A DNA stretch of 40,636 bases from NCBI RefSeq assembly GCF_900129935.1, contig NZ_FQXJ01000032.1, positions 1 through 40,636 of the forward strand, written 5' to 3'. Made by a program: the position numbers and the translations under genes. This document shows positions 23,851-31,832 of the stretch, in pieces. Numbering within the stretch: position 1 is the first letter of the stretch; the number at the start of each line of letters is the position of its first letter. A model generated the notes under the pieces. That model made no database searches. It had not been told where the DNA came from and was given only the letters and a program-made list of their open reading frames with translations. Source of the DNA: Desulfosporosinus lacus DSM 15449. GTDB taxonomy: Bacteria > Bacillota > Desulfitobacteriia > Desulfitobacteriales > Desulfitobacteriaceae.

Positions 23851-24420
23851 ATGGCCTGGAGCAAAATGAAGCAAATTCTGGAGAGCTTTCTTTGTCCTGC
23901 ATTATATGGAAGGGTTGAATACTGTGCAACCAGCTACCGTTATTTACCTGATAAAGCAGGCTTTTGTTATATTACGGTAAATAAAAAGAATGTCTTCAAT
24001 ATGAGTGATGTCACTACCTTGATCAGATGGTATCAAACGGAGCAGGAAATAAAGAATGAGCCGAATCTTATAATTCCAATCGACAAAGAAGAAATTGAAG
24101 CGGTCAGAAAAGATACCAACGGGACAGTCCCTGAGGATCGCCTAGTTGTAATTGCGAGAAAACGAAAAATATCGGAATATGCGAAGACGATATTGTCAGC
24201 GCAGTCGGCATTATGTAAATCAAATTTTTATGTTTTAGCAAATAAGTTTTTGGCTGCTTCTATAGAAGAAAATATAGAAAGCGATGATATATTATTGAAT
24301 ATATTGGCTTTGGTGGATAGAAGGGTCGGGAAAAAGCGACTTTTAAGCATGACTGAGAATATGAAGTTGAAGCATCCGATTGTACAGTATTTTTATGAGC
24401 TGCGGCTTAGTACGCTGTGA
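23851..24420 (+). CDS. Conserved hypothetical protein (MAWSKMKQILESFL type)
   Basis: This 189-residue soluble protein starts MAWSKMKQILESFLCPALYG, with SYRYLPDKAGFCYITVNKKN after it. I recall this opening from a small conserved Bacillota/proteobacterial family of unknown role (possibly the SF0329 family). The second half is helical and Lys/Glu-rich, with no catalytic motif. AGGAGG precedes ATG. The next gene begins 30 bp later, likely in the same transcript. Confidence 0.62.
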   Translation: MAWSKMKQILESFLCPALYGRVEYCATSYRYLPDKAGFCYITVNKKNVFNMSDVTTLIRWYQTEQEIKNEPNLIIPIDKEEIEAVRKDTNGTVPEDRLVVIARKRKISEYAKTILSAQSALCKSNFYVLANKFLAASIEENIESDDILLNILALVDRRVGKKRLLSMTENMKLKHPIVQYFYELRLSTL

Positions 24421-24450
24421 TATTAGGATTATATGCAAGGAGGTAAAACC

Positions 24451-24885
24451 TTGGAAAATTTACGAGCCCCCGAACTTTTTATTGATAAGGATGGACTATG
24501 GTATGCCGATGGTGTACTCATGATCAATAAAGAAATTATTAAGTTATTTGCTGCCAATCTGAAAAAAGATAGTCATGATAAATATCATATAGATTGGCAG
24601 AATCAATTGTACCCTGTGAGGGTGGAGGATGTTCCTTTTTTCGTTCAATCAGTAACCGAGCAGGTTGGTCAGCTTACGATACAGCTTAATGATGGCCGAA
24701 AATTCCCCCTGCCTCCTGGCAATATTGTCATGAAAAACAATATCCCCTATATCTCTCTGTTCTGGCAGCGTGATACGAAACTATCTCGCCCTTCCTATTC
24801 TGAGTTATGTAAAAACCTGATCGAGCGGAATGGTCAGTATTTTATCAAACACGGCGATAATGAATGGCTCGTTGAAGACGAATAA
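24451..24885 (+). CDS. DUF1285-like small protein
   Basis: The protein has 144 residues from the TTG start. The pattern GLWYADGVLMINKEIIKLFA, then a helix, a strand, and RVEDVPFFVQ resembles DUF1285, whose structure has a two-part alpha/beta fold and no known function. TTG 24451 is preferred because AAGGAGG stands seven bases before it; ATG 24433 has no usable site and precedes the Shine-Dalgarno sequence itself. Trp-rich C-terminus (YISLFWQRDTKL, DNEWLVED). Confidence 0.58.
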   Translation: MENLRAPELFIDKDGLWYADGVLMINKEIIKLFAANLKKDSHDKYHIDWQNQLYPVRVEDVPFFVQSVTEQVGQLTIQLNDGRKFPLPPGNIVMKNNIPYISLFWQRDTKLSRPSYSELCKNLIERNGQYFIKHGDNEWLVEDE

Positions 24886-24923
24886 TCTTATCGGGGATGA
24901 AAGTGGATGTCTCGAAATTGATT

Positions 24924-24968
24924 AAAACAAGCGAACGTACAGAGGTAGTCTGTGGGTTCGCTTGTTTT
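24924..24968 (+). terminator. Rho-independent terminator
   Basis: AAAACAAGCGAAC pairs with GTTCGCTTGTTTT, 13 bp perfect, 19-base loop, the T-rich arm completing the signal. It ends the two-gene unit before it. Confidence 0.75.
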
Positions 24969-25129
24969 GAGTTGCAGCTCCAAAGCACATGATTCTCCCG
25001 TTCGATCGTAAGCCCTTAATATTCCGGAAGGTCAACATAAAGCTCAGCAGAAGGCTGAAATCTTCCTCATCTAAGGGCATAAGATATTAGGTATGATGAG
25101 TGCCTAACCTAGTATCGGAGGTGCATGTT

Positions 25130-26032
25130 ATGGAGTGGGCATTGGCCATTCCTCGTCTTCAAACATCGACAAGATTAAAAGACCTTTGGTTTGGGCCTAA
25201 AGGAAGCCTTTTGAATGATTTAAAAAAGGACTTTGAAGACCGATTCGGCTTTATAAGATTTACCCGCCTTTATTATGGGCAAGAGTTTTGCGAAAAAGCA
25301 ATTTCAGGAAAAGAAGATATGAAGAAAGCCTTATACCTCTCAGAAGAGGAAGGGATGAATTTCACTTGTGTTACCCCGTATGTAACTGAGAAGGGATTGA
25401 CTAAAGTAAAAGTGCTATTGTCCCAACTCGCCAAAGAAAGACCTGAGTCTGAGGTTGTTATAAATGATTGGGGAGTGCTCGATTGGATAATTGATGAACA
25501 ACTAACATTCACTCCTATTTTAGGGAGGCTCTTGAACAAGGTGTTAAGGGATCCCCGTATACCGAAGAACCTTATGAATTCGTCTAATTCAGAGAAAACC
25601 CACTATTTTCAAACCAGTTGCCTAGCAGGGCTTGGAATGAAGAACTTACTCGATCAGTATAGTGTAAAGCGCATTGAATTAGATCATCCACCCCAAGGAT
25701 TAGATCCAGAGCTTTTAGATTGGGGCTATCAAACATCCCTTTATCTTCCTTTTGGAGTTGTGACAACAGGTCGACTTTGCCTCATTCAGTCCTGGGGGGT
25801 GGAAGTAAAGGATAAATTCAGGTCATCAAGCAGGTGTGATCAAAAGTGCCTGCCCTATTGGCTGGAGATGACCGATCTAAGTGGACGGGTTAGAAAAAAT
25901 GCAGATTGGGAGTTAATGCAAAAGGGAAATACCATCTTCTATCGTCTGAGTAGGGAGTCCGTAGCAAAGGCCATAGACAGTGCAGATAGTACCGGGGTGA
26001 ATCGGATTGTTTTTCAGCCTGAACCGTTGTGA
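25130..26032 (+). CDS. U32-like protein, UbiV-type partner
   Basis: This 300-residue soluble protein is not an obvious full U32 match. It has the features of the UbiV side of UbiU/UbiV-type pairs: TPYVTEKGLTKVKVLLSQLA, SEVVINDWGVLDWI, SVKRIELDHPPQGLD and scattered Cys (TSCLAGLG, GRLCLIQSWG, SSRCDQKCLPYW) able to hold an Fe-S cluster. The next gene, 39 bp on, is a clear U32 family member. UbiU/UbiV use [4Fe-4S] clusters for O2-independent hydroxylation of ubiquinone in proteobacteria; here the substrate is unknown. ATG 25130 follows CGGAGGTGCATGTT; the upstream GTG at 25100 has no site. Confidence 0.6.
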   Translation: MEWALAIPRLQTSTRLKDLWFGPKGSLLNDLKKDFEDRFGFIRFTRLYYGQEFCEKAISGKEDMKKALYLSEEEGMNFTCVTPYVTEKGLTKVKVLLSQLAKERPESEVVINDWGVLDWIIDEQLTFTPILGRLLNKVLRDPRIPKNLMNSSNSEKTHYFQTSCLAGLGMKNLLDQYSVKRIELDHPPQGLDPELLDWGYQTSLYLPFGVVTTGRLCLIQSWGVEVKDKFRSSSRCDQKCLPYWLEMTDLSGRVRKNADWELMQKGNTIFYRLSRESVAKAIDSADSTGVNRIVFQPEPL

Positions 26033-26071
26033 ATTCACATGCTGTATAGAATGACAAGAGGAGGTGGTAGA

Positions 26072-27100
26072 GTGAAAATCTTAGCACCTGTAAGCTCGAT
26101 CCACGAGGTAGAAGTGCTTACCTCGAAGGGCGCTGACGAGCTCTATTGCGGCGTAAGTCTTGAGGCCTGGGAAAATAAGCATGGTCAAGATGTTTGGCTT
26201 AGCCGACGTGGGCCGGGAAAAGCGAACATTCGCAATCTAGATACTTTGAGTGAACTTGTAGATAAGGCTCATCATAATGGAGCAAAGGTATTTCTAACTC
26301 TAAATCAGCCGGGGTATGTCAAGGAACTCGCAACAGAAATCCTCTCCTTTGTACAAGAAGTAAGGAGGAATTGTGTTGTTGATGGGTTTATAGTGGCTGA
26401 TCCCGGGCTTATCCGCACCCTAAAGGAAAAAGAACAGGATACTGTCATTCATGTGAGCAGCCTGGCTGCCGTTTTAAACAGTTCCTCAGTCAATTTCTTT
26501 AGAAAGCTTGGAGTGGAACGGATCATATTTCCTCGTTACTTGGATGTGAATACCTTAAGAAAGATCATTGCGGTTGGTGGAACGGATATGGAGTACGAAG
26601 TATTTATTCTGAATGATGGCTGTGTCTTTGAGGAAGGGTATTGCAATGTAAGCCATGCCTACGGCGGAGCCTTTTGTCACAACCCAGCCTGGGCCTATAA
26701 GCTTATTTCGATTGATGGAGAGGAAGTTGGCGGAAATATAAGGAAGGCTAGGAATTTTAAAGGGGTAGAGGAGTCCTTTTGCCAGAGCGTAGATGAGTAC
26801 AAAAGGTGGTTATGGGTTGGTATTAAGAACTTTGGTGGTCTTTCAGGATCAAACGGATATCCATTAGGTATGTGCGGTCTATGTACTCTGCCTGAATATG
26901 AAGAATTAGGCATAACATCCCTTAAAATTGTAGGAAGAGAGGCTCCTTTTCGTAAAAAGGTCAAGAGCGTAGAGCTTGTCAAACGTATTCTTGATTATGT
27001 AAAAGAAGGGCATCCTCCGGAAGAAGTTCGTGAATATGCAAAGAATATTAAGGGAGTAAGAGGGCTCTGTGAGACAGGTTATATGTGTTACGATCGTTAG
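26072..27100 (+). CDS. Peptidase U32 family protein (UbiU/TrhP/RlhA-type Fe-S protein)
   Basis: This 342-residue protein has a TIM-barrel-like U32 sequence: KILAPVSSIHEVEVLTSKGA, ADELYCGVSLEAWE, GAKVFLTLNQPGY, VDGFIVADPGLIRTLKE, VERIIFPRYLDVNTLRKI, EYEVFILNDGCVFEEGYC. Cys ligands for a [4Fe-4S] cluster are visible around EEGYC, FCHNPAW and MCGLC, with LCETGYMC at the end. U32 proteins, despite the name, are mostly Fe-S hydroxylases acting on RNA bases or quinones. The start is GTG 26072 with AGAGGAGG seven bases before; the ATG 33 bp upstream has none. It works presumably as a heterodimer with the preceding product. Confidence 0.85.
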   Translation: MKILAPVSSIHEVEVLTSKGADELYCGVSLEAWENKHGQDVWLSRRGPGKANIRNLDTLSELVDKAHHNGAKVFLTLNQPGYVKELATEILSFVQEVRRNCVVDGFIVADPGLIRTLKEKEQDTVIHVSSLAAVLNSSSVNFFRKLGVERIIFPRYLDVNTLRKIIAVGGTDMEYEVFILNDGCVFEEGYCNVSHAYGGAFCHNPAWAYKLISIDGEEVGGNIRKARNFKGVEESFCQSVDEYKRWLWVGIKNFGGLSGSNGYPLGMCGLCTLPEYEELGITSLKIVGREAPFRKKVKSVELVKRILDYVKEGHPPEEVREYAKNIKGVRGLCETGYMCYDR

Positions 27101-27111
27101 TTCTTGCATCA

Positions 27112-27141
27112 AATAGGCACTCTCTGATGAGAGTGCCTATT
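27112..27141 (+). terminator. Rho-independent terminator
   Basis: AATAGGCACTCTC and GAGAGTGCCTATT pair perfectly (13 bp) around TGAT, just after the U32 gene stop, followed by TGTTCT. Confidence 0.85.
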
Positions 27142-27375
27142 GTTCTACTGTAAGGTTACGAATGTATACGATGTTGTAAATTGTTAATTCTTTTGGCTCA
27201 TTGACTCTTTGAGGGCTAGGGCCTGGGGCAACTGTACTTGCAGCTTCTCGTTGTCGGTAGGGTAATTCTAACAGCGCATATCAGAAAAACTAATAATAAT
27301 CAGTTGGGTGGGGATAATTATAAGAATACACTTAAGTATCCAATACAAAAACAAATAGAGAGGGTGGCAAAGAAC

Positions 27376-28911
27376 ATGGAAAGTCGTGAGCAATGGGGAA
27401 CGAGGGCTGGTTTTATTTTAGCAGCCGTTGGTTCAGCTGTTGGACTAGGAAACATTTGGCGTTTTCCGTATGTGGCATATGATAATGGCGGAGGCGCATT
27501 TTTCATTCCGTATTTATTTGCACTTTTAACCGCTGGCATTCCACTTCTTATTATGGAATTTACAATGGGTCATAAATATCGTGGTTCTGCACCCTTATCT
27601 TACGCCCGCATGAATAAGAAGACAGAGTGGATTGGTTGGTGGCAAGTATCCATAGCCTTCGTAATTTCTACGTACTATTCCGTTATTATCGCTTGGGCAA
27701 TGGCTTATACGTATTTTGCAGTGGGGTTGCAATGGGGAGAAGATACAGGTGGATTTTTAATGGGGGAATACTTACAGCGCGTTGATATTGTTAATAAGGC
27801 CGCGGTCGGTTCTGTTGGCTCAATTGTTCAGGGAGTATTTATCCCGTTAATACTTGTATGGATAATTACTTTAGGAGTATTGTTTAAAGGTGTTAAAAAA
27901 GGAATCGAAAGAGCAAACCGTATTTTTATTCCTACGTTACTTGTTATGTTTTTAATGATTGTGATTCGAGCACTTACGTTAGAAGGTGCTACTCTTGGTC
28001 TAGAAGCGTTGTTTAAACCGAATTGGAGCAAAATTGCCTCTCCAGGGGTTTGGGTCGCAGCTTATGGGCAAATTTTCTTCAGTTTATCGATTGCATTTGC
28101 AATTATGATAACCTATTCTAGTTATTTACCTAGAAAATCTGATATTAACAACAATGCATTCATTACAGCTTTTAGCAATTCAGGTGTTGAGCTTTTGGCA
28201 GGTTTTGGTGTCTTTTCAACCTTAGGATTTATGGCTACCCAAGCAAATGTTCCTATTGAAGAGGTAGCAACGGCAGGTATTGGCTTAGCGTTTGTTGTAT
28301 TTCCAGAGATATTAAACTCTTTTCCGGGTTTAAATGGGCTTTTTGGTGTTTTATTCTTTGGCTCGTTAGTTTTTGCAGGGCTATCGTCATTGATTTCGAT
28401 TGTTGAGACGTTCATTGCTGGGGTACAAGATAAATTCAAATTGTCACGTACAAAGGCGGTTATAATAGGTGGCGGCCTTTCAGCACTAATTTCGATTTTA
28501 TTTGCAACTCAAGGAGGGTTATTCTTCTTAGATGCAGTCGATTACTTTATTAACACATTTGGTGTTGCATTAGCAGGACTTGTTTCTGTTGTTACTGTTG
28601 CTTGGGTCGTTAAGAACTTAAAGCCATTCCAAGATCATGCTAACGCAATTTCGGACTTGCGTACAGGTTTATGGTGGAGAATCTGCTTAAGTATAGTGAC
28701 CCCAGCAGTATTAGGTTATATGTTCGTACTAAATCTTATCGACAACCTAAAAAACAATTACGAAGGTTATCCGACTACATTTCTTATTTATTCAGGTTGG
28801 GGAGTTGCAATTGCTACGATCATTGTTGGCTTTATCTTGGCTTCTTTGAAGTGGGGAGCAAAAGATTTAGATATAGCCGCGTACTCTGAAGATAAAGGAG
28901 TGGATAAATAA
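27376..28911 (+). CDS. Neurotransmitter:sodium symporter family (MetP-like) transporter
   Basis: This is a 511-residue permease with about 12 spans. The NSS/SNF signature is in WGTRAGFILAAVGSAVGLGN then IWRFPYVAYDNGGGAFFIPY (first two spans, Na+ and substrate site). Later marks are IGWWQVSIAFVISTYYSVII and AAYGQIFFSLSIAFAIMITY. Prokaryotic members import amino acids with Na+; the small partner gene next door fits the MetPS group (methionine/alanine), so that substrate is likely but inferred. ATG 27376 follows AGAGGGTGG; in-frame codons from 27238 upstream look non-coding. Its stop overlaps the start of the next gene by one base. Confidence 0.93.
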   Translation: MESREQWGTRAGFILAAVGSAVGLGNIWRFPYVAYDNGGGAFFIPYLFALLTAGIPLLIMEFTMGHKYRGSAPLSYARMNKKTEWIGWWQVSIAFVISTYYSVIIAWAMAYTYFAVGLQWGEDTGGFLMGEYLQRVDIVNKAAVGSVGSIVQGVFIPLILVWIITLGVLFKGVKKGIERANRIFIPTLLVMFLMIVIRALTLEGATLGLEALFKPNWSKIASPGVWVAAYGQIFFSLSIAFAIMITYSSYLPRKSDINNNAFITAFSNSGVELLAGFGVFSTLGFMATQANVPIEEVATAGIGLAFVVFPEILNSFPGLNGLFGVLFFGSLVFAGLSSLISIVETFIAGVQDKFKLSRTKAVIIGGGLSALISILFATQGGLFFLDAVDYFINTFGVALAGLVSVVTVAWVVKNLKPFQDHANAISDLRTGLWWRICLSIVTPAVLGYMFVLNLIDNLKNNYEGYPTTFLIYSGWGVAIATIIVGFILASLKWGAKDLDIAAYSEDKGVDK

Positions 28912-29015
28912 TGAGCGGCAGTGCAATTGTGATGATGTTAATCGGTATAATTGTCATTTGGGGTGGACTTGCAGCAAGCATTTGGAATGCTGTAAAAGTA
29001 TCTAAACAAAAATAG
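28911..29015 (+). CDS. MetS-type small subunit of the NSS transporter
   Basis: This 34-residue single-span membrane protein reads MSGSAIVMMLIGIIVIWGGL, then AASIWNAVKVSKQK. Its ATG shares one base with the stop of the transporter gene, and GGAG stands 9 bases upstream. The form (short start, one span, basic tail) is that of the MetS small subunits that NSS transporters of the MetP type need for activity. It is too short for standard gene calling. Confidence 0.88.
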   Translation: MSGSAIVMMLIGIIVIWGGLAASIWNAVKVSKQK

Positions 29016-29045
29016 ACAGTAACCTTTACGCACAGTTATCCTCTA

Positions 29046-29279
29046 TTACTGGATCATATAAACAGAGAAGCCCAATTTTATCTAAGAGCACTTATGAAGA
29101 TTCAAAAAAGAGTAGACTTTAATTTAGTAGGAGAGGCAGTCGAGCAAGAAGCCTTTTGGAATCGAATAATGGGCGAACATGCCAAATTTGTACGTGGATT
29201 TCTTGATCCTACTGAAGAACTGTTATTTGATAAAGCACACCGTTTCGGAAAAGAGTTTGACCGACTCACGATTGAGGCT
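29046..29279 (+). pseudogene. DUF2935 fragment
   Basis: The frame reads LLLDHINREAQFYLRALMKI, then EAFWNRIMGEHAKFVRGFLD and PTEELLFDKAHRFGKEFDRL. This is the centre of a DUF2935 domain (helical bundle with His/Glu metal-ligand-type positions, as in HxxxE patterns). The frame continues directly after the stop of the small transporter subunit, without start or ribosome site of its own, and ends in non-family residues IYFFYCLF at 29306. Full proteins have two such repeats and ~260 residues; this is a remnant. An internal ATG at 29094 could start a 70-residue peptide but lacks a ribosome site. Confidence 0.75.
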
Positions 29280-29376
29280 ATTTACTTTTTTTATTGTCTA
29301 TTTTGACATAAATAATGTTTAGAATTCTGTCTTTTGCAGAGACTAAATTTAATTTAGATGTAAAGGAGATTAAAGC

Positions 29377-29523
29377 ATGGCAACCTTAGGTAAAGGCAAC
29401 AATACAAATTACTTACCACAAGGAAATACTCCTAAACCAGGAATAATAACACCAAAGTCTAAGGTAATAGCGGAAAAGACGGATGTCCCTACTAATGGAA
29501 ATACAGATCCTAGTCATAATTAA
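29377..29523 (+). CDS. Small hydrophilic Asn/Pro/Thr-rich protein
   Basis: This 48-residue frame has a strong AAAGGAG six bases before ATG and a terminator after it, so it is probably a real gene. The product (MATLGKGNNTNYLPQGNTPK, then a Lys/Pro/Thr/Asn-rich tail) has no Cys, no hydrophobic span and should be disordered. I do not recognise a family. Small spore-associated proteins in Bacillota can look like this, but there is no direct sign. Confidence 0.55.
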   Translation: MATLGKGNNTNYLPQGNTPKPGIITPKSKVIAEKTDVPTNGNTDPSHN

Positions 29524-29538
29524 TTCTTCAAGAATTCA

Positions 29539-29568
29539 CAGGGCAGCTTTGGCTGCCCTGATTTATTT
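29539..29568 (+). terminator. Rho-independent terminator
   Basis: CAGGGCAGC and GCTGCCCTG pair perfectly around TTTG, followed by ATTTATTT. Confidence 0.85.
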
Positions 29569-29782
29569 ACCACTTAAAATGGCCTCTCGCTAGGTTTTTT
29601 AATCAGCTAATTTTTTGAAAACGCCGAAAACGGGAAGCTTGGAGAATTCAAGATCTCCCGCTATAAGTAGAATTAACGTATAGACAAAGGACTATAAAAA
29701 TGATAAAATATATTTGGATTATTCAGAAAATTCAAAAGGCAATACAGCCTTGTTAATTCATGAAAAAAGGGGAGGGTACTAT

Positions 29783-29986
29783 ATGATTGAATCCAAAAAA
29801 ACAGGATTATTCCTCCGCCATGAACGCCAATTTGAAGTAGGAGATCGCGTGGAGACGTTTAATCACTGCGTTGGAACAGTTGTACGAGTTGATCGCGATA
29901 AAATTGGAATCTTTATTGTAGTGCGGTTAGATATCTTACCTCGTGAATTTGCATACGAGCCCTGTGATCTGAAAATAATCGAATAA
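29783..29986 (+). CDS. Small conserved beta-barrel-like protein
   Basis: The protein has 67 residues. After MIESKKTGLFLRHERQFEVG the sequence GDRVETFNHCVGTVVRVDRD and IGIFIVVRLDILPREFAYEP has the alternating pattern of a small SH3/KOW-like barrel, with VGDRV and GTVVRVD as typical turns. Function unknown. ATG 29783 follows GGGGAGGG; upstream in-frame codons from 29714 have no site. It is convergent with the tlp gene. Confidence 0.65.
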   Translation: MIESKKTGLFLRHERQFEVGDRVETFNHCVGTVVRVDRDKIGIFIVVRLDILPREFAYEPCDLKIIE

Positions 29987-30017
29987 ATATCTTAGGTTTG
30001 TATTCAAATTAGAAAAA

Positions 30018-30043
30018 CAGCCTCTTCGCAATGGAAGGGGCTG
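30018..30043 (-). terminator. Terminator between convergent genes, T-run on the minus strand
   Basis: CAGCCTCTTC pairs with GAAGGGGCTG (one wobble). Read on the minus strand it is followed by five T, so it mainly serves the tlp gene, and may also stop the small gene on the plus strand. Confidence 0.7.
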
Positions 30044-30077
30044 CCTGCATGTGTATAATGCAAATAGAAGTAAAATC

Positions 30078-30293
30078 TTAATCACGAGCTTCATCTTTTT
30101 TTTCTGCTATGAAATAGTCAATACTCTCTTTGCGGCGGTCATTTTTTGCTTCAATAGCTTGCTTCTCATCAGCTTTAATCTCATCTGCATGTTCATCCAG
30201 GTAATCCTCAGCAGCATGTAATTTAGATAAAGTGTGGTTGATATGCTCTTGCAGGTGCACCTCATTATCCGCCCGATTATCAGGTTTGGCCAA
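30078..30293 (-). CDS. tlp: Small acid-soluble spore protein Tlp
   Basis: This 71-residue hydrophilic helical protein has the Tlp pattern: MAKPDNRADNEVHLQEHINH at the start and EAKNDRRKESIDYFIAEKKD at the end. Members are made in the forespore under sigma-G and packed into the spore core. This one has an insertion-like Asp/Glu-rich middle (DYLDEHADEIKADEKQ). Start ATG at 30293 follows GGAGGG on the minus strand. Its presence supports a spore-former. Confidence 0.88.
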   Translation of the reverse strand: MAKPDNRADNEVHLQEHINHTLSKLHAAEDYLDEHADEIKADEKQAIEAKNDRRKESIDYFIAEKKDEARD

Positions 30294-30377
30294 TATAATC
30301 CCTCCTATCTAATTATGACTGCCTTTTTATGATTACCTAATCTGCAAGATACTATGCGAGAAGTCATCAATAAATAA

Positions 30378-30413
30378 TAGCACCAGACGTCTTTGCATAG
30401 AATGCTGGTGCTA
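30378..30413 (-). terminator. Terminator of the small Cys-rich gene
   Basis: TAGCACCAG and CTGGTGCTA pair perfectly around 18 bases. On the minus strand TTATTTATT follows. Confidence 0.7.
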
Positions 30414-30510
30414 TCAGGATGACACTTGTATTTGAGCGCGATTTTTGCTCTTTCGGATTAAAATCTTCTTTGTGAAGAAAGGCTACCATAGTTTGCATAT
30501 AATTATTCAC

Positions 30511-30690
30511 CTATGCTTGGTTTAAAGAGTTTGAACATTCGTTACAAATACTCCAGCAGGACTCCTCAGTAATTGAAATATCATCTAGCTCATTGGTATA
30601 CGTGTAATTACAACACACCATCTCAGTCTTTTTTTCTTCCCCACAAACATCGCAGTATGAATACGCAAGTATTAAATTCTTGAGCAACAT
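30511..30690 (-). CDS. Small Cys-rich zinc-finger-like protein
   Basis: This 59-residue frame has ATG at 30690 with GAGAGGAG nine bases before it and a terminator after it. The product has Cys pairs CDVC (13-16) and CC (26-27), then CWSICNEC (45-52), a pattern that could bind one zinc ion (LILAYSYCDVCGEEKKTEMV, EESCWSICNECSNSLNQA). It falls just under usual size cut-offs. Family not recognised. Confidence 0.6.
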   Translation of the reverse strand: MLLKNLILAYSYCDVCGEEKKTEMVCCNYTYTNELDDISITEESCWSICNECSNSLNQA

Positions 30691-30891
30691 TATAATCCAC
30701 TCCTCTCAATGAATAAAAACCTTGTGTTAGTTACAGCATATGACAAAAATTAAGTTTTAGGTATCCAGAAGAAAGAAAAATCAGAATATTTGAATAAGTA
30801 CTTGCGAATGTGTTTTGGTGTATTGTTATTGGTGAGGATATGGTTATATTAGTGAGTAATAAATTAAATATAAGCAGTTAGGGGGGGCGGA

Positions 30892-31659
30892 ATGGCGATA
30901 ATTAAAATAAATGGAATAAATTTGAATATAGATATACAAGGCGAGGGATATCCTTTAATTCTTATACACGGACTTGGTTGCGATAATACTCAATGGAAAG
31001 GGGAAGTCCAACGACTATCTAAATCCTATAAGACAGTTGCATTAGATTGTCGAGGACATGGTAAATCTGATAAACCAGACAGTTACACTTTGAATGATCA
31101 TATCCAGGATGTGTTATCACTATTAGACAGGCTCGAAATTACGATGACAAATCTTTATGGAGTTTCTATGGGAAGTTATATTGCACAAGGTGTGGCAATT
31201 AAACAACCCCATAGAATAAACAAACTAATTTTGACAGTTCCGAAATCAAATGGTTTGACATCTTCAACACGGAGGTTTATTCAGGAGCATGCAAAGGAAT
31301 TAGAGGGACTAAGTAAACAAGAAAAAAGAACTTTTTTCCATAAACATATCGCATATGATTCGGATATATTTTCAAAGAATCCAGAACTTCTTAAAAGTTC
31401 GTTAACGCCTCAACAAACTGCAATAGCAAATAGAGCTTTAGAAGGATTCGATTATCTGAGTGAACTCCATAAGATAACGGCAGAAACTCTTGTTATCAGT
31501 GGTAAATATGATGAGCTAAATCCTCCTTCTGAAGGAAAGCTATGTGCTTCTCTAATACCAAATGCGACCTTTATTGAAATGCTATACTCAGGTCACGTAC
31601 CTATGGCAGAGGAACCTGAAACTTATAACAGAATAATTGATAAATTCCTAAGCAAATAG
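30892..31659 (+). CDS. Alpha/beta hydrolase
   Basis: This 255-residue soluble alpha/beta-fold hydrolase has an oxyanion region LILIHGLGCDNTQWK, a nucleophile elbow YGVSMGSYIAQ with Ser (~94), an acid SGKYDELNPP and a His in YSGHVPMAEEPETYN. All triad members are present. It resembles the 3-oxoadipate enol-lactonase/carboxylesterase group, but substrate cannot be read from sequence. ATG is preceded by a long GGGGGGGCGGA run. It stands alone between a divergent small gene and a convergent membrane protein gene. Confidence 0.85.
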   Translation: MAIIKINGINLNIDIQGEGYPLILIHGLGCDNTQWKGEVQRLSKSYKTVALDCRGHGKSDKPDSYTLNDHIQDVLSLLDRLEITMTNLYGVSMGSYIAQGVAIKQPHRINKLILTVPKSNGLTSSTRRFIQEHAKELEGLSKQEKRTFFHKHIAYDSDIFSKNPELLKSSLTPQQTAIANRALEGFDYLSELHKITAETLVISGKYDELNPPSEGKLCASLIPNATFIEMLYSGHVPMAEEPETYNRIIDKFLSK

Positions 31660-31697
31660 GTGAAGCTGATCCATAGTGCTAAGGGATAGCTTCACCT
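31658..31697. terminator. Bidirectional terminator between convergent genes
   Basis: AGGTGAAGCT and AGCTTCACCT pair perfectly, extended inside by ATCC/GGAT. It overlaps the hydrolase stop and faces the membrane-protein gene on the other strand. Confidence 0.65.
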
Positions 31698-31832
31698 TGA
31701 TTTATACATAATGAATGATCATCTCTCAGAGTCAGGATAGCTCCTGATTCTTTTGTCTGGGAAGGAAATTTTCCATAGGACACTTTAACGAAAATGTTTC
31801 GTTTCCGAACTTCAACAGCGGCTCTATCTGTT

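Noticed and set aside
27142-27375. Possible riboswitch before the NSS transporter gene
   Set aside because: The leader has G-rich stretches, but no SAM, glycine or lysine riboswitch core motifs could be recognised.
29636-29667. HindIII, EcoRI and BglII sites within about 25 bases, resembling a cloning linker
   Set aside because: The surroundings are ordinary AT-rich genomic sequence with no vector-like bases; chance is adequate.
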